Below are positions 34,923 to 44,346 of a stretch of DNA of 64,000 bases, piece by piece (the first letter of the stretch is position 1; the number at the start of each line of letters is the position of its first letter). Source of the stretch: Roseovarius sp. MMSF_3350. Lineage in GTDB: Bacteria; Pseudomonadota; Alphaproteobacteria; Rhodobacterales; Rhodobacteraceae. Position numbers and translations under genes: made by a program. The notes under the pieces are model-generated. The model was not told the DNA's origin. It made no database searches and saw only the letters and a list, made by a program, of their open reading frames with translations. The stretch lies in contig NZ_JASHIZ010000008.1 of NCBI RefSeq assembly GCF_030733425.1, positions 1 to 64,000 on the forward strand. Reading direction: 5' to 3'.

Positions 34923-36303
34923 CGCACGCGGAGCCGCCGCACTGGCGCTGATTGCGGCGCTGTCGGCCTGGGGGCTTTCGGCCCCGGCCGACAGTGCCGA
35001 TACGCCCGAAAGTGTGGAACTGTCCCTGCCCAATGCGCAGGCGCTGGCCGTGGAGGCGCTCAAGCAGAAGCGGCCCAAACTGGCCTATCGCCTGAGCGAA
35101 GGACTGCTCAAGGCCAACCCGCGCGATGGCCAGGCGCATTACACCCAGGCGCTGGCATTCGCGCAGGTCAAGGCCTACGGGTTCGGCCGCAGATCCGCGC
35201 GCAAGGCGTTCAACACGGCCCGGACGCCGGTGCAGAAATACGAGGCGGCTCAGTTGGCCTCTCAGATGGCCTATGCCGACGACCGGCTGACGCTGTCGCA
35301 ATTCTGGCTGCGCCGCGCGGTGCAGCACGCCCCGACCGAAGAGGTACGGAAGGATTCGATCAAGGCTTTCCGCACGGTGCGCGCCCATAACCCGCTTAAC
35401 TTCGACCTGAAATTCTCGGTCTCGCCCTCGGACAACGTCAATAACGGGTCCAACAGCCCCTATAACATCATCGACGGCGTGCCGGTGGTGGGCGTGCTGT
35501 CGCCCAGCGCGCAGGCCATTGACGGGATCGTCGCCACCACCGATCTGCAAGCCAGCTACCGCATCGCCTATGGCGAGCGGTTCATGACCCGGCTGACCGG
35601 ACGGGCCTATACGCGACGTGTGAAATTCAACAACGCCGTGCCGGGGCTGAGCGGGTCGGACCTTTCGTCCTCGCGCCTGCAGGTCGGGGTGAACCATATC
35701 ATGGTCGATGCGTCGGAGCGGGGCCAGTGGGAATTCGATGTCACCGGCGGGCGCACGTGGTACGGTGACAGCCCGCTATACGATTTCGCACGGCTGGGGA
35801 TCGAGCGTCACAATCGCCTTGGCGAGAACACGCAACTCAGCTTTGGCAGCGCGGTGGAGTTTCAGGAAGACGAGACCTGGCCCCATAACGACGCCACGCA
35901 ATACGAAGCCTTCGCACAGGTCGGTTACAAGCTGGCGAATGGCGCGCGCATCGGCGGATACGTCAATTACCGCACCACCGAGACCGACGGCGTGAACCAG
36001 GCGCGCGAGCAATGGACCGGGATTGTCAGCTACACGATGGGGCGCGAGATCGGGCCGGCGAAGCTCAGTTTTCAACTGGGCCACAGTGTCGTGGATTACG
36101 ACAGCTACCGGATCTTCCTGACGGTCCCCGGCGGGCGCAGCGACTCCAGCACCTTTGGCGGCGTCACGGCGACCTTCCAGGACTGGAGCTACATGGGGTT
36201 CGTGCCCACAGTATCGCTGAATGCCGAGCAGACGCGGTCGAACATCAGCCGCTTCGACGTGGACGAAACCTCGGTCAGTTTCGGCATCCGCTCGGAATTC
36301 TGA
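34903..36303 (+). CDS. Slam-like outer-membrane translocator (TPR plus DUF560-type barrel)
   Basis: About 466 residues. A signal peptide (AALALIAALSAWGLSAPADS) leads to a helical TPR-like domain (about residues 30-170; ALKQKRPKLAYRLSEGLL, HYTQALAFAQ). After this comes FSVSPSDNVNNGS, the typical entry to the Slam barrel, and then alternating strands ending in SFGIRSEF with terminal Phe. Slam proteins move lipoproteins to the cell surface. No ATG precedes the signal peptide in frame; GTG at 34903 (or 34873) is the likely start, overlapping the lipoprotein gene by 20 bp, so coupling is expected. Confidence 0.78.
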   Translation: MPAPTRNARGAAALALIAALSAWGLSAPADSADTPESVELSLPNAQALAVEALKQKRPKLAYRLSEGLLKANPRDGQAHYTQALAFAQVKAYGFGRRSARKAFNTARTPVQKYEAAQLASQMAYADDRLTLSQFWLRRAVQHAPTEEVRKDSIKAFRTVRAHNPLNFDLKFSVSPSDNVNNGSNSPYNIIDGVPVVGVLSPSAQAIDGIVATTDLQASYRIAYGERFMTRLTGRAYTRRVKFNNAVPGLSGSDLSSSRLQVGVNHIMVDASERGQWEFDVTGGRTWYGDSPLYDFARLGIERHNRLGENTQLSFGSAVEFQEDETWPHNDATQYEAFAQVGYKLANGARIGGYVNYRTTETDGVNQAREQWTGIVSYTMGREIGPAKLSFQLGHSVVDYDSYRIFLTVPGGRSDSSTFGGVTATFQDWSYMGFVPTVSLNAEQTRSNISRFDVDETSVSFGIRSEF

Positions 36304-36382
36304 GGTCCCTGCCCCGCTCTGGACAGCGCGGCGCTTTCGGCTAACTGTGGGGGGTATCCAAAAACGAAGGAGCCGCACGCTT

Positions 36383-36811
36383 ATGGCGCTGAAGTACCTG
36401 CACACGATGGTCCGGGTAAAGGACCTGGAGACCTCCATGGCCTTCTACGAACTGCTGGGCCTGAAAGAGACACGCCGGATGGACAGCGAGCAGGGCCGGT
36501 TTTCGCTGATCTTCATGGCGCCCCCGGGGCAGGAGGAATGCCCGGTGGAGCTGACTTGGAACTGGGATGGCGACGACGACCTGCCCGATGACAGCCGGCA
36601 TTTCGGGCACCTGGCCTATTCGGTCGATAACATCTACGACATGTGCAAACATCTGCAGGACAACGGCGTGACGATCAACCGTCCGCCGCGCGACGGGCGC
36701 ATGGCCTTCGTGCGCAGCCCCGACAACATCTCGGTGGAACTGCTGCAGGAGGGCGACGCGCTGGAACCGGCGGAGCCCTGGGCCAGCATGGAAAATACCG
36801 GACACTGGTGA
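36383..36811 (+). CDS. gloA: Glyoxalase-family protein, probable lactoylglutathione lyase
   Basis: A 142-residue vicinal-oxygen-chelate protein. Expected glyoxalase I ligands are present: His7 (YLHTMVRVKD), Glu56 (CPVELTW), His in HFGHLAYSV (about 75) and Glu119 (SVELLQEG). It would isomerise the methylglyoxal-glutathione adduct. AAGGAG precedes the ATG. The stop overlaps the next gene's ATG by one base. Confidence 0.88.
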   Translation: MALKYLHTMVRVKDLETSMAFYELLGLKETRRMDSEQGRFSLIFMAPPGQEECPVELTWNWDGDDDLPDDSRHFGHLAYSVDNIYDMCKHLQDNGVTINRPPRDGRMAFVRSPDNISVELLQEGDALEPAEPWASMENTGHW

Positions 36812-37419
36812 TGGGTCTGCGCCGCCTTGCACTTGTCCTGGCGGCGCTGGCCGCCACCCCTGCCCTCGCCAACCCGCTGGCAAAGGCGGCGGCGGAACAG
36901 GTGGGCGTGACGGTGATCTACGATCCGTCCTATGTCGGGCTGGACTTTCCCGGCGGCGACGTGCCGCGCGACCGGGGCGTGTGCACCGACGTGGTGATCC
37001 GGGCCTTGCGCGATGCGCACGGGATCGACCTGCAACTGGCGGTGAACCGTGACATGAATGCCGATTTCGCCGCCTACCCCGCGATCTGGGGCCTGAGGAT
37101 GACCGATCGCAACATCGACCACCGGCGGGTGCCGAACCTGGAAACCCTGCTGCGCCGGATGGGCGCGGCAGAGGGCCCGAGCGACGACCCGGACGATTTT
37201 GCGCCGGGCGATATCGTCAGCTGGCGGCTGACCGGATCGGGCCTGCCGCATATCGGGATCGTGGCCGAGGGGCGCAGCGCCGATGGCGCGCGGCCGCTGG
37301 TGACGCACAATATCGGTTGGGGGACGCGGACCGAAGATATCCTTTTCGCCCACGACATGGTGCTGCGCGCGCGTCTTGACGAGGCGACGCGGGCGCGTCT
37401 GAGGGACTTGATGGAATGA
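36811..37419 (+). CDS. DUF1287 domain exported protein
   Basis: A 202-residue protein with signal peptide MGLRRLALVLAALAATPALA. It is recognised as DUF1287 by YDPSYVGLDFPGGDVP and RGVCTDVVIRALR (about 36-70), DFAPGDIVSW, and LPHIGIVAEG. The invariant-looking Cys and His suggest an NlpC/P60-like papain-fold hydrolase, but the activity is not established. It is translated with a one-base overlap after the glyoxalase gene and a four-base overlap before the next gene. Confidence 0.82.
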   Translation: MGLRRLALVLAALAATPALANPLAKAAAEQVGVTVIYDPSYVGLDFPGGDVPRDRGVCTDVVIRALRDAHGIDLQLAVNRDMNADFAAYPAIWGLRMTDRNIDHRRVPNLETLLRRMGAAEGPSDDPDDFAPGDIVSWRLTGSGLPHIGIVAEGRSADGARPLVTHNIGWGTRTEDILFAHDMVLRARLDEATRARLRDLME

Positions 37420-38120
37420 GGGCGGCGCGCGGCCTTGCCCTTGCGCTCATGGCGCTGATGCCGCTGAAGGCCGGGGCCGAGGGATGCCGGCTGGCGCTGG
37501 TGCTGGCGGTGGATGTGTCGTCCTCGGTGAACGCGGCCGAGTACGATTTGCAACGCGTGGGGCTGGCCGCCGCTCTGGATGCCGAGGAAGTGCGCCACGC
37601 GATCCTGCGGGGCGCGCCAGGGCATGTGGCGCTGGCGGTCTACGAGTGGTCGGGGTTCTACCAGCACAAGCTGCAACTGGACTGGACGGTGCTGGACCGC
37701 CCCGCCGCGATCGACGCCGCTGTCGAGACCCTGCTGAGGATGCGCCGCAGCCATGACGAATTTCCCACCTCGATGGGCCCGGCGCTTGGCTATGGCGCGC
37801 AGTTGCTGCAGCGGGGTCCGGCCTGCGAGCGGCGGGTAATCGACGTGTCGGGCGACGGGGTGAACAACTATCGCTACGGGCCGCGCGAGGCGTACCGGCA
37901 TTTCCCGATGCAGGACGTCACGGTGAACGGGCTGGTGGTGCTGGGCGAGGACCCCGGCGTGCTGACGTGGTACGGCGCCGAGGTGCTGCACGGCCCCGGC
38001 GCGTTTCTGGTGGTGGCCAACGGGTTCGACGAGTTCACCGAGGCGATGACCCGTAAACTCTATCGTGAAATCAACGACATCATCTTGGGCAGCGTGACGC
38101 GGCCCGGACCGCACGGATGA
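37416..38120 (+). CDS. DUF1194 (VWA-like) exported protein, copy 1
   Basis: A 234-residue protein with signal peptide ending near AGA (21). DUF1194 is recognised by the MIDAS-like DVSSSVN (33-39) and IDVSGDG (about 140-146), as in von Willebrand A domains binding a divalent metal. It would lie in the periplasm. The start ATG overlaps the DUF1287 gene by four bases. The neighbouring gene is a paralogue, so the two may form a heteromer; function unknown. Confidence 0.82.
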   Translation: MRAARGLALALMALMPLKAGAEGCRLALVLAVDVSSSVNAAEYDLQRVGLAAALDAEEVRHAILRGAPGHVALAVYEWSGFYQHKLQLDWTVLDRPAAIDAAVETLLRMRRSHDEFPTSMGPALGYGAQLLQRGPACERRVIDVSGDGVNNYRYGPREAYRHFPMQDVTVNGLVVLGEDPGVLTWYGAEVLHGPGAFLVVANGFDEFTEAMTRKLYREINDIILGSVTRPGPHG

Positions 38121-38911
38121 GATTGCGATCGCTGGTTCTGGCCTGTGCCGCGCTGTGGCCGGGACTGGCACAGGCAGAGTGCCGACAGGCGCTGGCGCTG
38201 GGGCTGGACGTGTCGGGATCGGTGGATGCGGCCGAATACCGGCTTCAGACCGACGGGCTGGCCGCCGCCCTGATGGCGCCAGACGTGCAGGCGGCGTTTC
38301 TGGCCGTCCCCGAGGCGCCGGTGCGGCTGATGATCTATGAATGGAGCGGGGTGCGGGACCAGCGGCTGTTGCTGGACTGGACCACGATCGATGGTGCGGC
38401 GCGTCTGGCCGAGGTCGCGGCCCGCCTGCGGGCGACGCGCAAGGCCACGGGCGACGACCCGACCACGGCAATCAGCGCGGCGGTCCTCTACGGCGTGGCG
38501 GCTCTGAACCGGCAGGCCGTCTGCCTGCGCCGGACGCTGGATATCTCGGGTGACGGACCAGCCAATATCGGGCTGCACCCGCGCGACCTGTCCCCGACGG
38601 ATCTGGGCGACGTGACCGTCAACGGGCTGGTGATCGGGCCGCAGTCGCGCTCGAACACCTCGAAGAACCTGCACAACGTGAAGTCGCTGGCGGGCTATTA
38701 CCGCGCCTATGTGCTGCACGGCCCCGGTGCCTTTGCCGAGGTGGCGCAGGACCACGCCGACTTCGCCGCCGCCATGCGCCGCAAGCTGATCCGCGAACTG
38801 CAACTGCCGAACCTGTCCCGGCTCGTGCCGCCACAGCCCGCGGACCTGCGCCTGCCTCAAGGCGTTTTGCGAAAATCTGTTTCCCCGGTTTCTCGCGAAA
38901 TGTTTCAGTAG
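38117..38911 (+). CDS. DUF1194 (VWA-like) exported protein, copy 2
   Basis: A 264-residue paralogue of the preceding protein with signal peptide MRLRSLVLACAALWPGLAQA. The metal-site motif is DVSGSVD (30-36) and the second is LDISGDG. The Thr expected after the DxSxS loop is in the usual region. It has about 30 extra C-terminal residues, rich in Pro and Leu. The start overlaps the previous stop by four bases, and the end overlaps the convergent MarR gene by seven bases. Confidence 0.82.
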   Translation: MRLRSLVLACAALWPGLAQAECRQALALGLDVSGSVDAAEYRLQTDGLAAALMAPDVQAAFLAVPEAPVRLMIYEWSGVRDQRLLLDWTTIDGAARLAEVAARLRATRKATGDDPTTAISAAVLYGVAALNRQAVCLRRTLDISGDGPANIGLHPRDLSPTDLGDVTVNGLVIGPQSRSNTSKNLHNVKSLAGYYRAYVLHGPGAFAEVAQDHADFAAAMRRKLIRELQLPNLSRLVPPQPADLRLPQGVLRKSVSPVSREMFQ

Positions 38912-39408
38912 ATATAGCGGATCTGATCGGTCCAGTAGCGTTCGACCCGGCGCAGGGCGCTGGTGATCTGGTCGATGCCGTCATGGGTGATGACACCGCG
39001 CGATTGCAGCCCCTCGGCGTGCCGTTCGAACAGGCCCGCCACCACATCGCGGATGCCCCGCCCCTTCTGCGTCAGCCGCACGCGGACCGAGCGGCGGTCG
39101 ATCTCGCAGCGCTGGTGGTGCATGTAGTCCATCTCGACCAATTTCTTGAGGTTGTAGCTGACATTGCTGCCCTGATAATACCCGCGCGTTTTGAGTTCGC
39201 CCGCCGTCACCTCGTTGTCGCCCACATTGAACAGCAGCAGCGCCTGCACCGCGTTGATCTCGAGCACGCCGATGCGCTCGAACTCGTCCTTGATGACATC
39301 CAGGAGCAGCCGGTGCAGCCGCTCCACCAGGGACAGCGCATCGAGATACCCCGCCATGAATCCATCCGACTGCACAGCGGTCGGCATCGGTTGTTGAAAA
39401 CTCATCAC
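38905..39408 (-). CDS. MarR-family winged-helix regulator, LdtR-like
   Basis: A 167-residue regulator. The winged helix spans residues 45-120: ELKTRGYYQGSNVSYNLKKL is the recognition region and DRRSVRVRLTQKG the wing. The stretch VERLHRLLLDVIKDEFER and the rest of the domain look like the alphaproteobacterial LdtR branch, which regulates an L,D-transpeptidase gene in Rhizobiales. An L,D-transpeptidase gene lies 19 kb upstream; any link is speculation. Confidence 0.82.
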   Translation of the reverse strand: MMSFQQPMPTAVQSDGFMAGYLDALSLVERLHRLLLDVIKDEFERIGVLEINAVQALLLFNVGDNEVTAGELKTRGYYQGSNVSYNLKKLVEMDYMHHQRCEIDRRSVRVRLTQKGRGIRDVVAGLFERHAEGLQSRGVITHDGIDQITSALRRVERYWTDQIRYIY

Positions 39409-39513
39409 TGTCTCCGTGCGCTACTGCTCGGGGACCGATGTGACAAAGAAAGCCGAATAATCGGTTAAATGCAGCCAATATAAGGTAAAATGCGAAGTAT
39501 TTCGCGGCTTGCG

Positions 39514-39771
39514 TCAACCCGCGGACACGGCGCGGACCTGCCCGATCAGCGGGGCCAGGTGTGGCGGTGGCGGCGTCTGCCCCGTGATCCACTGGTAGAG
39601 GTCCTGGTCGTTTTCCTCCAGCAGTGCCTCGTAAAGGTCCAGTTCGGCCGGGGACAGCGCCGCCAGACGCGCCTCGGAGAAGCGCATCAGCAGGATGTCC
39701 ATCTCCTTGGTGCCACGGCGCATCGAGCGCATCCGCAGCCGCTTGAGCCTGGTGTCGTCGGTTTCTGCCAC
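39514..39771 (-). CDS. sdhE: FAD assembly factor SdhE
   Basis: An 85-residue protein. The SdhE motif RRGTKEMD at residues 18-25 is preserved, followed by the helical DLYEALLEENDQDLYQWITG. It promotes covalent FAD attachment to succinate dehydrogenase and related flavoproteins. It is immediately downstream of an XRE regulator on the same strand (eight bases between). Confidence 0.92.
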   Translation of the reverse strand: MAETDDTRLKRLRMRSMRRGTKEMDILLMRFSEARLAALSPAELDLYEALLEENDQDLYQWITGQTPPPPHLAPLIGQVRAVSAG

Positions 39772-39779
39772 GGAGCGGG

Positions 39780-40175
39780 TCAGGCCCGGTCCTGCAGGAC
39801 CTTGCGCAGGGTCTTTTCGAGACGACCCAGACGCTCCGCGGTGCCGACGATCTGGGTGCGCAGGGCGCGGATCTCGGTCATCATGGCCGTGACGTCGGCG
39901 TTGGCCTCGATATCGGCAGGAGCCTCGGGGCCGTCACCCTCGGCCATCAGAAGCCAGCGCAGGCTGACATTCAGCAGGCCCGACACGGTGCTGAGCTTGT
40001 TGGCCCGCGGTTCGCTGATGTCGTCTTCCCAGCCTTGCAGGGTCTTGAGCTTGACGCCAAGGCGCTGTGCCATTTCCTTCTGGGTCATGCCCGCCGCCTC
40101 GCGTGCGCCCGCCAGACGGTCACCGAACGTGGTGGCCTCGGGATCGTACCAGTTGTCTTGCGTCTCGGCGGTCAT
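39780..40175 (-). CDS. XRE-family helix-turn-helix regulator
   Basis: A 131-residue protein with a lambda-repressor-type HTH (about residues 15-72: FGDRLAGAREAAGMTQKEMAQRL, KLKTLQGWEDD). A C-terminal helical segment (MMTEIRALRTQIV then AERLGRLEKTL) could dimerise. AAGGAAG sets the ATG at 40175; the 19-residue extension to 40232 is not supported. It is divergent from the aminotransferase gene and upstream of sdhE. Targets unknown. Confidence 0.82.
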   Translation of the reverse strand: MTAETQDNWYDPEATTFGDRLAGAREAAGMTQKEMAQRLGVKLKTLQGWEDDISEPRANKLSTVSGLLNVSLRWLLMAEGDGPEAPADIEANADVTAMMTEIRALRTQIVGTAERLGRLEKTLRKVLQDRA

Positions 40176-40220
40176 GGTCTTCCTTTCCGGGGCTCGGCCC
40201 TTCGAATGCGTCTTGCCTAG

Positions 40221-41477
<1,257 letters not shown>

Positions 41478-41526
41478 TGGGTCAGGCAATTGGCCACCGT
41501 CACGTCACGACGCATGGGAGACCCGC

Positions 41527-41943
41527 TTGAGCAGCGAGTTGCCAGACTACTACTTCCGCGTCCGCGAGAACGGGGCCTTCGTGTTTCGCGTGGACACAGA
41601 GAACCGCCAGCGGCGTATCGAGATGGACCAGATCGCGGTCATCAACATCAAGAACGGCCAGGTCAAACCTCATGGCGACCGCGAACTGACGGAAGAGGAT
41701 GCGCGGGTCATCAAGGAATGGATGGACGCGCGCACCGAACTGCTGGCGCGGCGGGATATCGACGACATTCACCGGGCGGTCGATTACCTGAACCTGACCA
41801 CGCACTGGGCACAGTCGCGGGCCACGGACGATCAACTGGAAGACGTGACAGACGCGCTCTTGCTGGCGATGCACGACCTGCGCTCGGTGCTGGTGCGCAA
41901 GAAGGCGGACAGGCTGCTGGCTGGTGACAAGGACGACGATTGA
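41527..41943 (+). CDS. Conserved-looking cytoplasmic protein of unknown function
   Basis: A 138-residue protein beginning (with TTG) SSELPDYYFRVRENGAFVF. No ATG fits, and GGGAGA four bases upstream supports TTG at 41527. The N-terminal half is strand-rich. The C-terminal half is helical, with WMDARTELLARRDIDDIHRA and a charged tail. It follows aspC on the same strand and faces the acyl-CoA synthetase gene across the hairpin cluster. Family not recognised. Confidence 0.65.
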   Translation: MSSELPDYYFRVRENGAFVFRVDTENRQRRIEMDQIAVINIKNGQVKPHGDRELTEEDARVIKEWMDARTELLARRDIDDIHRAVDYLNLTTHWAQSRATDDQLEDVTDALLLAMHDLRSVLVRKKADRLLAGDKDDD

Positions 41944-41948
41944 GCGGG

Positions 41949-42061
41949 CGATTTCTGCGCAGAAATCGATCCGGAAAATGCGTATTTTCCGGGTGAGGAT
42001 TTGCGCAAATCCTGACCCATTTTCTTGCAAGAGAATGGCGCGGAAATTTGCAAATTTCCGC
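41949..42061. repeat. Cluster of five consecutive short palindromes between convergent genes
   Basis: Hairpin 1, 41949-41968, perfect 20 bp (CGATTTCTGC half). Hairpin 2, 41971-41992, nine-base stem CCGGAAAAT with loop GCGT. Hairpin 3, 41996-42013, perfect 18 bp (AGGATTTGC half). Hairpin 4, 42017-42038, CCATTTTCTTG half with one wobble. Hairpin 5, 42040-42061, perfect 22 bp (GCGGAAATTTG half). Gaps between them are two to three bases (three-base at most). AT-rich cores stand out from the GC-rich surroundings. Confidence 0.85.
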
Positions 42062-42075
42062 CGGCGCCCGGGGCA

Positions 42076-43545
42076 TCATGGCTGCGCCAGACGCTCCCGC
42101 AGCGCGGTCTTGACCACCTTGCCGTAATTGTTCTTGGGCAGTTCCTCGACCGCGAAATAGGCCTTGGGGCGCTTGAACCGGGCAATCCGGTTCAGGCAGT
42201 GGGCATCCAGCGCGTTCCGGTCCAGCGTTCCGGCCTTCGGCACAACGAAAGCCACCACCTCCTCGCCCCACTCGTCACTTGGGCGGCCCACCACGGCAAC
42301 CTCGGAGACGTCAGGATGGGTCAAGAGCACCTCCTCGACCTCGCGCGGATACACGTTTTGCCCGCCCGAGATGATCACGTCCTTCGAGCGGTCCTGCAAG
42401 GTGAGATAGCCCGCCTCGTCAAGACACCCCATGTCGCCGGTCATCAGCCAGCCGTCGCGAATGGTCTCGGCGGTGGCCGCATCGTTGCGCCAATAGCCCG
42501 GCATCACCAGGTCGCCGCGCACCATGATCTCGCCCACAGCGCCGGGCGGCAGGGGCCGGCCCGCTTCGTCGCCCACGCGCAGTTCGACTCCGGCCTGGGC
42601 GCGGCCCACGGTGGCAAGGGCGCGCCGGGCCGCCACGTCTTCGCGGCCGAGGGCCGTGATCGCCATGGGCGCCTCACCCTGGCCGTAGATCTGGAGGAAG
42701 ACAGGCCCGAACACGTCCAGCGCCGCCTTAACATCGGCGACGTACATCGGCCCGCCGCCGTAGACCACGCTGCGCAGGCCGGTGCCGTCCCGGCCGTGGT
42801 GCCGGGCATGGTCGGTCAGACGCCGGACCATCGTGGGCGCGGCGAACATGTGCATCCGCCCGAAATGCGCCGCGAGGTCGAGAATCTCGCCCGGATCCAC
42901 ACCGCCGCTTTCGGGCACCACGTGGCGGGCGCCCATCAATACGTGCACCAGGCTGTAGAGCCCGGCGCCGTGGCTCATCGGTGCGGCGTAAAGCGTGGCG
43001 TCCTCGGCGCTGACCGCATCGACCGAGGCAAGGTAGGCCAGGCTCATCGCCTGAAGCATCCGGTGGGTGATCTGCACGCCCTTGGGTCGTCCCGTGGTGC
43101 CGGAGGTGTAGAAGAGCCAGGCAAGGTCCGTCGGCGCCCGTGGCACGAGGTGAAGCGGTGCGCCCGCAACCTCGCCCGGTGCCGCGACAGGACAGGCGGC
43201 GTCCTGCAGCGCACTGGCCTGCTCTCCGGTCGCGATGCAGAGCGACGCATCGGCGTTGTCGAGGATCCAGGCCACCTCCTGCCCGTGCAGACGGGCGTTG
43301 ACGGGCACGGCCACCGCCCCGGCGATCCAGCTGCCGAAAAGCGCCACGAGATACTCGGGGTGGTTGGCCATGAAGAGCGCCACGCGGTCGCCGGGCCGCA
43401 AGCCGCGCGCGACGAGACCGCCGGCGAAGGCGGCCGCGCGGGCGTGGAACCCGGCGTAGTCGGCCAAGCATTTCGTGCCGTGAAAGAGCGCGGGCGCGGT
43501 CCCGCCGGCCTCTGCCTGGCGCTGGAGCCAATGGGCGATGTTCAT
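42076..43545 (-). CDS. Acyl-CoA synthetase (AMP-forming), fatty-acid or malonyl-CoA ligase type
   Basis: A 489-residue adenylate-forming ligase. The P-loop-like motif is FYTSGTTGRPKGVQ (about residues 145-158), with YGQGEAPMAI and the later motif DGWLMTGDMG, then RSKDVIISGGQNVYP. The C-terminal PKNNYGKVVK carries the catalytic lysine. It activates a carboxylic acid via acyl-AMP to the CoA thioester; the substrate is not evident. I chose the second methionine, with GAGGA five bases upstream. Divergent from accB, so shared acyl metabolism is possible. Confidence 0.88.
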   Translation of the reverse strand: MNIAHWLQRQAEAGGTAPALFHGTKCLADYAGFHARAAAFAGGLVARGLRPGDRVALFMANHPEYLVALFGSWIAGAVAVPVNARLHGQEVAWILDNADASLCIATGEQASALQDAACPVAAPGEVAGAPLHLVPRAPTDLAWLFYTSGTTGRPKGVQITHRMLQAMSLAYLASVDAVSAEDATLYAAPMSHGAGLYSLVHVLMGARHVVPESGGVDPGEILDLAAHFGRMHMFAAPTMVRRLTDHARHHGRDGTGLRSVVYGGGPMYVADVKAALDVFGPVFLQIYGQGEAPMAITALGREDVAARRALATVGRAQAGVELRVGDEAGRPLPPGAVGEIMVRGDLVMPGYWRNDAATAETIRDGWLMTGDMGCLDEAGYLTLQDRSKDVIISGGQNVYPREVEEVLLTHPDVSEVAVVGRPSDEWGEEVVAFVVPKAGTLDRNALDAHCLNRIARFKRPKAYFAVEELPKNNYGKVVKTALRERLAQP

Positions 43546-43826
43546 GCGCATCCTCGCGGTCTATGTTTTGCGACCAGTGTTTCGCCGACCGCCGGTCAGT
43601 GCAATCGCAAACTCCGTCGCCGCCCGGCGGCGCGGTCTTTCCAGCGCGGAAAGCCACCTGCTTGCGGCGGATGTGATTTTTCCCTCGCAATCCTGTACCG
43701 GATCCCCCAGATTTCCTTGCAAATAGGCGCTTTCCAGGAGGCCCGTCCTGGCCTATAAGCGCGCAAAACAAGACAGGCGTGGCCCGGCGGGACAGCAGGC
43801 CGCGATCCAAGCTTCGAGGATACGGG

Positions 43827-44336
43827 ATGCCGGACAAGACTTCCAAGACGAACCACGACGCGGATGTGGCTTTCATCAAGGCGCTGGCCGAGGTGCTGAA
43901 CGACAACGACCTGACCGAACTGGAGGTCAAGCGCGAGTATGGCGACGACGACACGCTGAACGTGCGCGTCAGCCGCAAGCAGAAGGTGGTGCAGCAGATG
44001 GCGGCGCCGACGCAGGCCGCGGCTCCCGCGCCCATGGCCTCTGCCCCGTCGGCGGCGCCGGCGGCGGACGCCTCTGGCCCGTCCGAGGACCCCGCCAGCC
44101 ATCCCGGCGCCGTGACCTCGCCCATGGTGGGCACCGTCTACATGCAGGCCGAACCGGGCGCGCCGGCCTTCGTGTCGACCGGCCAGCAGGTGGCCGAGGG
44201 CGACACGCTGCTGATCGTCGAGGCGATGAAGACCATGAACCACATCCCCGCCCCCCGTGCCGGGACCGTCAAGCGCATCCTGGTCGAGGACGGCGCCGCG
44301 GTGGAATACGGCGCGCCCCTGATGATCATCGAATAA
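43827..44336 (+). CDS. accB: Biotin carboxyl carrier protein of acetyl-CoA carboxylase
   Basis: A 169-residue carrier. The biotinylated lysine is Lys135 in VEAMKTMNH, preceded by an Ala/Pro linker (55-95) and an N-terminal helical domain. It carries CO2 between the carboxylase and the transferase. The ATG at 43827 is the start of the homologous region. Ten bases separate it from accC, forming the usual accBC operon. Confidence 0.96.
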   Translation: MPDKTSKTNHDADVAFIKALAEVLNDNDLTELEVKREYGDDDTLNVRVSRKQKVVQQMAAPTQAAAPAPMASAPSAAPAADASGPSEDPASHPGAVTSPMVGTVYMQAEPGAPAFVSTGQQVAEGDTLLIVEAMKTMNHIPAPRAGTVKRILVEDGAAVEYGAPLMIIE

Positions 44337-44346
44337 GGGCCAGGCG

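Noticed and set aside
41949..42061. CRISPR-like array
   Set aside because: The units are different palindromes with two- to four-base gaps, not identical direct repeats with spacers.
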